Shown here piece by piece: positions 15,509-20,901 of a stretch of DNA of 20,901 nucleotides. The stretch's first letter is position 1; each line of letters begins with the position of its first letter. A model generated the notes under the pieces. That model was given only the letters and a program-made list of their open reading frames with translations, ran no database searches and was not told the origin of the DNA. Origin of the DNA: Calditrichota bacterium (GTDB taxonomy: Bacteria; Calditrichota; Calditrichia; Calditrichales; Calditrichaceae); NCBI GenBank assembly GCA_024278715.1, contig JAJRSN010000104.1, forward strand, positions 1-20,901, given 5' to 3'. The position numbers and the translations under genes are program-made.

Positions 15509-15844
15509 CTATTCATTATCAGGAATAATTTCGCCCTGACAATCAGGATTCTTACAATACCGAACTTTTGTTCCATCATCTAAATATTTAAAACCGATCC
15601 GTGTGGTGGTATTAAACTTTGTTGAATAATACAATACGTTGGATACGTGAATCGGCGCCTCTTTTTCAATAATACCACCCTGCGGATTTTTTTGACTCGG
15701 TCGCATGTGGCGTTTAACCAAATTAACACCCTCAACAATAATACGATCTTTATCAGGGAAAACTTTTAAAACCTTACCGATTTTCCCTTTGTCTTTGTAA
15801 GAACCGGTTATGATCTTTACCGTATCGCCTTTACGAATTTTCAT
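15509..15844 (-). CDS. rplX: Ribosomal protein L24
   Basis: An early 50S assembly initiator located by the peptide exit tunnel. It has 111 residues. The KOW motif is at the N-terminus (GDTVKIITGSYKDKGKIGKV), followed by VEGVNLVKRHMRPSQKNPQG. The C-terminal end contains two cysteines spaced C-x4-C (Cys97, Cys102) in YCKNPDCQGE. Zinc binding is possible but only two ligands are seen. It lies 21 bases after rplN. Confidence 0.99.
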   Translation of the reverse strand: MKIRKGDTVKIITGSYKDKGKIGKVLKVFPDKDRIIVEGVNLVKRHMRPSQKNPQGGIIEKEAPIHVSNVLYYSTKFNTTTRIGFKYLDDGTKVRYCKNPDCQGEIIPDNE

Positions 15845-15865
15845 TTTACCTATTCCCGTCTAATT

Positions 15866-16234
15866 TTACAATACTTCAGGTGCTAACGAAACAATTTTCA
15901 TAAATTGCTTTTCACGCAATTCACGGGCTACCGGACCAAAAATACGCGTTCCTCTCGGCTCCAACTGATTGTCCAGAAGAACAGCCGCATTATCATCAAA
16001 GCGAATATAAGTTCCGTCGGGACGACGGATTTCTTTTTTAGTCCGAACAATAACGGCTTTGGTGACATCGCCTTTTTTAACAGCTCCGCCAGGGATGGCG
16101 CTTTTTACGGAGACTACAATAATATCACCAATGGTACCGTATTTTTTACCAGAGCTCCCGAGAATGCGAATGCACATGACCTTTTGAGCACCCGAATTAT
16201 CTGCAACGTTGAGTTTAGTATATTCTTGTACCAT
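15866..16234 (-). CDS. rplN: Ribosomal protein L14
   Basis: 50S protein forming bridges to the 30S subunit and the target of the silencing factor RsfS. It has 122 residues, exactly the usual length. The start MVQEYTKLNVADNSGAQKVM and the C-terminal FGPVARELREKQFMKIVSLA are highly conserved. AAGGA lies 8 bases before the ATG; rpsQ ends 11 bases upstream. Confidence 0.99.
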   Translation of the reverse strand: MVQEYTKLNVADNSGAQKVMCIRILGSSGKKYGTIGDIIVVSVKSAIPGGAVKKGDVTKAVIVRTKKEIRRPDGTYIRFDDNAAVLLDNQLEPRGTRIFGPVARELREKQFMKIVSLAPEVL

Positions 16235-16245
16235 TTTCAGCTTCC

Positions 16246-16506
16246 TTATTTCACTTTTTCAATAATTTCAACAAGGCGCCAGCGTTTGGTTTTACTGAGC
16301 GGCCTGGTCTCCATAATTCTAACAACATCACCTTCAGAACATTCATTCTTCTCGTCATGCGCTTTAAATTTCACCGTCTTCGTAACGAATTTTCCGTAGA
16401 TAGGGTGTTTATATTTTCGCTCTACCGCTACAGTTATCGTTTTGTACATTTTGTTGCTAACGACAGTTCCAATACGAACTTTTCGCAAACCACGTTGTCT
16501 TTTCAT
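16246..16506 (-). CDS. rpsQ: Ribosomal protein S17
   Basis: Binds the 16S 5' domain early in assembly. It is an 86-residue OB fold, a normal length. The pattern RKVRIGTVVSNKMYKTITVA opens the fold, and KAHDEKNECSEGDVVRIMET followed by RPLSKTKRWRLVEI is the conserved RNA-binding half. It lies 10 bases after rpmC with only a weak ribosome binding site (GCGGGT), so coupling to rpmC is likely. Confidence 0.99.
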   Translation of the reverse strand: MKRQRGLRKVRIGTVVSNKMYKTITVAVERKYKHPIYGKFVTKTVKFKAHDEKNECSEGDVVRIMETRPLSKTKRWRLVEIIEKVK

Positions 16507-16516
16507 AGTTTACCCG

Positions 16517-16726
16517 CTACTTTTGTTGAATAATTCCCAATTCATGTTGTCTGATAAAAGTTTTTATCCTGGCTATTTCTCTACGCACAGTTCTGATACG
16601 CATTGGATTCGATATTTCATGAGTCGCTTTCTGCAGCATCAAATTCTCATATTCTTCTTTTGCTTCAGCCAACTTTTCACGTAATTCTTCCAAACTCAAG
16701 CCCTTTAAATCTTCTTTGCTCTTCAT
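16517..16726 (-). CDS. rpmC: Ribosomal protein L29
   Basis: Small helical 50S protein beside L23 at the exit tunnel. It has 69 residues. The pattern LKGLSLEELREKLAEAKEEY and the final block RIRTVRREIARIKTFIRQHE are typical. GGAG lies 8 bases before the ATG; rplP ends 14 bases upstream. Confidence 0.98.
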   Translation of the reverse strand: MKSKEDLKGLSLEELREKLAEAKEEYENLMLQKATHEISNPMRIRTVRREIARIKTFIRQHELGIIQQK

Positions 16727-16740
16727 CGCTCACACTCCAC

Positions 16741-17148
16741 CTATTCGCTAACCACAAATTTTGTTTTAATGGGCAGTTTATGAGACGCTAAACGCATTGC
16801 TTCTTTTGCCAGTTCAAAAGGTACGCCTTCCAATTCAAAAAGAATGCGCCCCGGTCTTACAACCGCTACCCAATATTCCGGAGAGCCTTTACCTTTTCCC
16901 ATTCTGGTTTCGGCAGGCTTTTTGGTAACCGGTTTATCGGGGAAAATTCTGATCCACACTTTTCCGCCGCGGCGTACGTGACGTGTAATGGCAATACGCG
17001 CCGCCTCTATTTGTCTGCTGGTAATCCAAGCCGGTTCCAATGCTTTTAAACCGTATTTGCCAAACGCAATATAATGACCGGACTGTGCATTGCCCTTCAT
17101 CCGACCTCTTTGCTGTTTGCGATATTTTACTCTTTTGGGCATTAACAT
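16741..17148 (-). CDS. rplP: Ribosomal protein L16
   Basis: 50S protein that positions the A-site tRNA and is added late in assembly. It has 135 residues. The start MLMPKRVKYRKQQRGRMKG is the family start and fits AGGAG 8 bases upstream of the first ATG. The functional loop TRMGKGKGSPEYWVAVV includes Arg82, equivalent to the hydroxylated Arg81 of E. coli. It lies 21 bases after rpsC. Confidence 0.99.
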   Translation of the reverse strand: MLMPKRVKYRKQQRGRMKGNAQSGHYIAFGKYGLKALEPAWITSRQIEAARIAITRHVRRGGKVWIRIFPDKPVTKKPAETRMGKGKGSPEYWVAVVRPGRILFELEGVPFELAKEAMRLASHKLPIKTKFVVSE

Positions 17149-17169
17149 GAGATCAACTCCTAAACTGTG

Positions 17170-17805
17170 CTAAAATACCTTGCCTATTACTTCACCGTGA
17201 AAAATCCAGATCTTAATCCCGATGGTACCGTAGGTGGTCACGGCAGTATAATTGGCGTAATCCACATCCGCACGGAGCGTGTGCAAAGGGATTCTTCCGT
17301 CTTTATACATTTCGGAACGCGCCATTTCTGCACCACCGAGACGTCCGGCGCACATAATCTTTATTCCTTCAGCCCCTAATCTCATCGCCGAAGTTATTGC
17401 CTTTTTCATTGCCCGGCGCCAGCTTACTTTGCCTTCGATTTGGCGGGCAATGTTCTCCGCTACCAGATAAGCGTCTAATTCCGGTTTCTTTATCTCGTTA
17501 ATATTAATTTGAATCTCTTTTTTGGTTAAAGCGCGTAATTCTTCCCTTAATTTATCGACTTCCTGTCCCTTTTTACCGATTACAATTCCGGGACGAGCCG
17601 TATGGATAGTAATCAATACCCGCTTTGCCGTGCGTTCTATTTCTATTTTGGAAACAGCGGCTTTGCTGAGACGATTTCTAACATACCGTCTGATGCGTAA
17701 ATCTTCGTGCAGTTTATCCGCAAAACTCTTTTCATCAAACCAACTGCTGTTCCATGACTTTACGATTCCCAGGCGTAAACCAATCGGATTAGTCTTTTGT
17801 CCCAA
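17170..17805 (-). CDS. rpsC: Ribosomal protein S3
   Basis: 30S head protein lining the mRNA entry tunnel. It has 211 residues, at the short end of normal. The start MGQKTNPIGLRLGI is conserved and is encoded by TTG, with AGGAG 7 bases upstream. The type II KH domain has IGKKG at 76-80 within TARPGIVIGKKGQEVDKL. The C-terminal domain contains AGRLGGAEMARSE and GRIPLHTLRADVDYA. It lies 23 bases after rplV. Confidence 0.99.
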   Translation of the reverse strand: MGQKTNPIGLRLGIVKSWNSSWFDEKSFADKLHEDLRIRRYVRNRLSKAAVSKIEIERTAKRVLITIHTARPGIVIGKKGQEVDKLREELRALTKKEIQININEIKKPELDAYLVAENIARQIEGKVSWRRAMKKAITSAMRLGAEGIKIMCAGRLGGAEMARSEMYKDGRIPLHTLRADVDYANYTAVTTYGTIGIKIWIFHGEVIGKVF

Positions 17806-17828
17806 ACCAAATCTCCTCTTTTTTTCGA

Positions 17829-18173
17829 TTAACTCGAATGTTCAACCACTATGGTTAAATGGGAAGTACGCTTTCTAATTTTACCGGCGCGACCCATAGA
17901 CATGGGACGAAACCGTTTTAAAGTAGGTCCGCCATCCACAAAAGCGTTTTTCACATAAACTTCACGCATATCAAGGCGCTTACCCTCTTCCTTATTTCCA
18001 AGATTTGCAAATGCCGACTTTATTGTTTTGGCAATCGGTTCTGCAGAACTTTTATTGGTAAAATGAAGAATATCTAGCGCTTCTTCCACGTTTTTACCTT
18101 TCACCAACTGCAAAACCTGCCTCATTTTACGCGGCGAAACCCGAATATACTTGGTTTTTGCAACAGCTTCCAT
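17829..18173 (-). CDS. rplV: Ribosomal protein L22
   Basis: 50S protein whose beta-hairpin helps line the peptide exit tunnel, a site linked to macrolide resistance. The core KYIRVSPRKMRQVLQLVKGK and the hairpin end RPMSMGRAGKIRKRTSHLTI are clear. I chose the ATG at 18173 (114 residues, MEAVAKTKYIRVSP), since GGAG lies 6 bases upstream and family members usually begin this way. In-frame ATGs at 18185 and 18176 would add four or one residues but fall on or before that site. Confidence 0.96.
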   Translation of the reverse strand: MEAVAKTKYIRVSPRKMRQVLQLVKGKNVEEALDILHFTNKSSAEPIAKTIKSAFANLGNKEEGKRLDMREVYVKNAFVDGGPTLKRFRPMSMGRAGKIRKRTSHLTIVVEHSS

Positions 18174-18187
18174 CATATACTCCATCT

Positions 18188-18475
18188 TTATCTAACGCGG
18201 CTCATTCTTTCCGCTAATTTCCCACCATGTCCTCTAAAAGTACGCGTTGGAGCAAATTCACCAAGTTTATGCCCAACCATATTTTCACTAATGTAAACGG
18301 GGACAAATTTGTGCCCATTATGGACGGCTATTGTATGCCCGACAAAATCAGGTGGAATTATACTCCGCCGAGCCCAGGTCTTTACAACAACTTTCTTTCC
18401 TTCTTTATTAAGCTTTTGAATCTTTTTCATCAAGCTTTGATCAATATAAGGACCTTTTTTAACTGATCTTGCCAT
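18188..18475 (-). CDS. rpsS: Ribosomal protein S19
   Basis: 30S head protein that contacts S13 and tRNA. It has 95 residues, a normal length. MARSVKKGPYIDQSLMKKIQ opens the protein. WARRSIIPPDFVGHTIAVHN and GHKLGEFAPTRTFRGHGG are the conserved blocks. It lies 16 bases after rplB, with GGAG upstream of the ATG. Confidence 0.99.
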   Translation of the reverse strand: MARSVKKGPYIDQSLMKKIQKLNKEGKKVVVKTWARRSIIPPDFVGHTIAVHNGHKFVPVYISENMVGHKLGEFAPTRTFRGHGGKLAERMSRVR

Positions 18476-18491
18476 TAGTAAACTCTCTCCA

Positions 18492-19316
18492 TTATTTACG
18501 ACGCTTTACAACAAAAGCATCCGATTTTTTATTTTTCTTACGAGTTTTAAAACCTTTTGCCAATTGTCCCCACGGTGAACACGGATGACGTCCGCCCGAA
18601 GTTTTACCTTCGCCGCCGCCCATCGGGTGATCAATGGGGTTCATTGCAACGCCGCGAACGTGCGGTCTGCGACCCAACCAACGTGAACGACCGGCTTTGC
18701 CAATCGAAATGTTCATGTGATCGATATTGGAAACCTGACCGATGGTGGCGTAACAACGGGCGTGAACTTTGCGCATTTCGCCGGAAGGAAGCTTAATTAA
18801 AGCCCACTTGCCTTCTTTAGCCGCCAATTGCGCCGATGTTCCCGCACTACGAACCAACTGCGCGCCTTTTCGTTCGCGCATCTCGATGGCGTGAATGGTA
18901 AGACCCACCGGTATCTTTTCCAGCGGCAGGGCGTTACCTACCCGAATTTCGGCTTCGTCGCCGGCGATTATCTGATCGCCAACCTTTAAACCATCCGGGG
19001 CTAAAATGTAACGACGTTCGCCGTCAGCGTATTTTACAAGAGCTATCCTTGCCGTACGATTCGGATCGTATTCAATAGTTTCCACTACTGCCGGAATACC
19101 GCGTTTATCACGCTTAAAATCGATAATACGATACTGCCGTTTGTGTCCCCCGCCACGATGACGAGAAGTTACTCGACCACGATTATTCCGACCTCCGGAT
19201 TTCTTCAGAGGCGCCAACAAGGGTTTATACGGCGTATCGGTTGTTATTTCCGCAAAATCACTTACCGTTTTAAATCGTAATGTCGGTGTTTTTGGCTTAA
19301 ATGTTTTGATTCCCAT
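18492..19316 (-). CDS. rplB: Ribosomal protein L2
   Basis: Core 50S protein next to the peptidyl transferase centre and needed for subunit joining. It has 274 residues, a normal length. GGRNNRGRVTSRHRGGGHKR is the N-terminal RNA-binding block. The C-terminal signature AMNPIDHPMGGGEG contains His230, equivalent to the functionally important E. coli His229. Met replaces the second His of the common DHPHGGG form, a variant I associate with FCB-group bacteria. The segment GRHPCSPWG is closer to the general bacterial form. GGAG lies 7 bases before the ATG. Confidence 0.99.
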   Translation of the reverse strand: MGIKTFKPKTPTLRFKTVSDFAEITTDTPYKPLLAPLKKSGGRNNRGRVTSRHRGGGHKRQYRIIDFKRDKRGIPAVVETIEYDPNRTARIALVKYADGERRYILAPDGLKVGDQIIAGDEAEIRVGNALPLEKIPVGLTIHAIEMRERKGAQLVRSAGTSAQLAAKEGKWALIKLPSGEMRKVHARCYATIGQVSNIDHMNISIGKAGRSRWLGRRPHVRGVAMNPIDHPMGGGEGKTSGGRHPCSPWGQLAKGFKTRKKNKKSDAFVVKRRK

Positions 19317-19336
19317 CAGACTACTCCACCAGCATA

Positions 19337-19636
19337 TTATGCGTTAGTAAATAGGTCAATTTGATTTCCTTCTTGCAAGGTCACTATTGCTTTTTTCCAT
19401 GTCGGACGACGCCCTTCAAAACGACCGGCTTTTGTGAACTGATGGCGTTTTTTACCATACACCACCATGGTGCGCACTGATTTGACCTTAACATTGAATT
19501 TTTTTTCAACGGCTTTCTTAATTTCGATTTTGTTTGCTTTTAAATTTACTTTAAAAGCATATTTATTTTGCTCGTCCTGCAACCGTGCCATCTTTTCGGT
19601 AAATACCGGTTGAAATAAAATTTGTTTCTCTTTCAT
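19337..19636 (-). CDS. rplW: Ribosomal protein L23
   Basis: 50S protein at the tunnel exit, docking site for trigger factor and the signal recognition particle. It has 99 residues. QPVFTEKMARLQDEQNKYAF and KIEIKKAVEKKFNVKVKSVR are typical, followed by the rRNA-binding segment GRRPTWKKAIVTL. Its ATG overlaps the rplD TGA (ATGA), and GAGG lies 10 bases upstream inside rplD, implying coupled translation. Confidence 0.99.
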   Translation of the reverse strand: MKEKQILFQPVFTEKMARLQDEQNKYAFKVNLKANKIEIKKAVEKKFNVKVKSVRTMVVYGKKRHQFTKAGRFEGRRPTWKKAIVTLQEGNQIDLFTNA

Positions 19637-20262
19637 TTGGACAATACCTCATTAACTTTTTTCAAGGCGCTTTCCTGAAGCAAAATCGTATCCGCTTTTA
19701 ACACATCGTAGGTGGAAAAAGCGATCGATTCGCGTATTTCAACATTGTACAAATTCGATGCGGATTTTACGAGCATCGGCGAATGCTCAGCCGTGCACAA
19801 TAAAACCTTTTTATCGTCTAAATTAAAATTCTTTAACAGATTAATCATATTCTTTGTCGAAGGCTTTTCGTAATTGAAATCCTGAATAACGATCAGCTTG
19901 TTTTCCTTTACCTTGTACGAAAGAGCCGAACGCCGCGCTAATTTTCTGACTTTTTTATTAATCTTTAAACTGTAATCTCTGGGTTTGGGACCAAACACAC
20001 GCCCGCCGCCAACATACTGCGGGGCTCTGATGGTTCCCTGACGCGCACGACCGGTTCCTTTTTGACGGAAGGGCTTGCGACCTCCGCCGGAAACCTGGGA
20101 ACGGCTTTTTGTTGCATGCGTTCCCTGACGACGCTTAGCCATAATGGCTTTTACATCCAGCCAAAGCACATGATCATTCGGCACTATTCCGAATACTTTA
20201 TCGTCTAACTCAACTTCTGCATCGGTCTTTTGACCGTCTATTCCGTAAACATTTACCTTCAT
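19633..20262 (-). CDS. rplD: Ribosomal protein L4
   Basis: 50S protein whose extended loop forms the narrow part of the exit tunnel, important for macrolide action. It has 209 residues. The tunnel loop is at about 44-80, with GGGRKPFRQKGTGRARQG. The globular part includes ALSYKVKENKLIVIQDF. In E. coli L4 also represses the S10 operon through the leader RNA, but the leader would lie outside this window. AGGTG precedes the ATG closely; rplC ends 17 bases upstream. Confidence 0.99.
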   Translation of the reverse strand: MKVNVYGIDGQKTDAEVELDDKVFGIVPNDHVLWLDVKAIMAKRRQGTHATKSRSQVSGGGRKPFRQKGTGRARQGTIRAPQYVGGGRVFGPKPRDYSLKINKKVRKLARRSALSYKVKENKLIVIQDFNYEKPSTKNMINLLKNFNLDDKKVLLCTAEHSPMLVKSASNLYNVEIRESIAFSTYDVLKADTILLQESALKKVNEVLSK

Positions 20263-20279
20263 AATGCACCTGTTTTCGC

Positions 20280-20900
20280 TTATTTAGTTCTTATCTCTAC
20301 CAAAGAATTCCGAGCGCCCGGAACCGCTCCTTTCAAAAAGAGCAGATTGTTTTCAGGATCTACTTTTACAACTTTTACATGAATAACGGTCTTGCGTTTG
20401 CCGCCCATTCTGCCGCCCATTTTTATTCCCTTAAACACGCGGGAAGGATAGGAACTCTGCCCGATTGAACCGGGCGCGCGCAAACGATCGGATTGTCCGT
20501 GCGTTTTGGGTCCGCCGCTAAAATGATGCCTTCTGACCACGCCCTGAAAACCTTTTCCTTTGGTAACACCCGAAATGGTTACCTGCGTTCCTGCCTGCAA
20601 AACATCCGCTTTAAGTTCGTCGCCAATTTTTAAACCATGGTCTTTTCCGAAATCGAATTCAACCAAATAGCGTTTTGGATTGACGCCCGCTTTTTTGAAA
20701 TGTCCCAGCAGCGGTTTTGTAACCCGTTTTTCTTTAGCGTCATAAAAAGCCAGTTGAACAGCATTGTAGCCGTCGTGTTCTTCGGTTTTTATCTGAGTCA
20801 CGTAACACGGACCCGCCTTTATTACAGTTACAGGCACCAACAGACCGTCATTATCGAAAATTTGGGTCATTCCTATTTTTAATCCTAATATACCAGCCAT
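20280..20900 (-). CDS. rplC: Ribosomal protein L3
   Basis: Early-assembling 50S protein whose loop reaches toward the peptidyl transferase centre. The complete 206-residue protein is present, its ATG lying one base from the window edge, so its ribosome binding site cannot be seen. The start MAGILGLKIGMTQIF is canonical. The central extension includes TKGKGFQGVVRRHHFSGG and RAPGSIGQSS, where Gln148 corresponds to the methylated Gln150 of E. coli. rpsJ would be expected just beyond the edge. Confidence 0.98.
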   Translation of the reverse strand: MAGILGLKIGMTQIFDNDGLLVPVTVIKAGPCYVTQIKTEEHDGYNAVQLAFYDAKEKRVTKPLLGHFKKAGVNPKRYLVEFDFGKDHGLKIGDELKADVLQAGTQVTISGVTKGKGFQGVVRRHHFSGGPKTHGQSDRLRAPGSIGQSSYPSRVFKGIKMGGRMGGKRKTVIHVKVVKVDPENNLLFLKGAVPGARNSLVEIRTK

Positions 20901-20901
20901 C

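Noticed and set aside
14900..15510. S8-type repressor site at the rplE start, and an S4-type pseudoknot before rpsM
   Set aside because: Looked for because of the E. coli feedback systems. No hairpin with the expected features stood out in the short gaps, so nothing is claimed.
15905..16399. A 164-codon plus-strand frame across rplN and rpsQ
   Set aside because: Antisense to two complete, highly conserved ribosomal genes, with no family signal.

Overview
The window carries genes on the minus strand only. From right to left it reads as two back-to-back transcription units. There is no rRNA, tRNA, CRISPR array or insertion sequence that I can see. The only gene-free stretch above about 60 bases is 6536-6671.

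Region 1 (20900 down to 6672) is the S10-spc-alpha ribosomal protein super-operon, entered at rplC. The order is L3, L4, L23, L2, S19, L22, S3, L16, L29, S17, L14, L24, L5, S14 (zinc type), S8, L6, L18, S5, L30, L15, secY, map, infA, L36, S13, S11, S4, rpoA, L17. All 29 genes are intact and separated by 4-base overlaps to about 30-base gaps, with no break wide enough for an obvious internal promoter. Adenylate kinase, often found between secY and map, is absent. Most genes have a clear Shine-Dalgarno sequence. Five start with TTG and two with GTG. The unit ends at a strong intrinsic terminator (6618-6649). rplQ carries an unusual 77-residue Lys/Glu/Pro/Ala-rich tail. rpmJ (38 codons) is an easily missed small gene.

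Region 2 (6595 down to 1, running off the left edge) starts with a candidate promoter overlapping a perfect 14-bp palindrome. It continues with tightly packed genes: a secreted glycosyl-hydrolase-like protein (GHL10/DUF187 type), a ParA-family ATPase, a response regulator with a winged-helix-like N-terminus and a very acidic linker, CheW, a membrane chemoreceptor (MCP), and the first 441 codons of a large protein. That last gene fills 1-1325 and looks like the N-terminal part of a ChpA/FrzE-like CheA kinase, with at least one HPt-like segment whose phospho-acceptor histidine is replaced by arginine. Together this looks like a complete alternative chemosensory array operon whose position in the cell may be set by the ParA protein. 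Surface motility or type IV pilus control is the most natural output, but the output is not shown in the window.

Organism: a bacterium of moderate GC. The secY-map-infA order without adk, the L2 signature DHPMGGG, the long L17 tail and the SecY C-terminus point to the Fibrobacterota-Chlorobi-Bacteroidota (FCB) side of the tree. The widespread Shine-Dalgarno sites argue against a typical Bacteroidota member and would suit a Calditrichota-like lineage. The lineage is an inference from these features; no database was searched.
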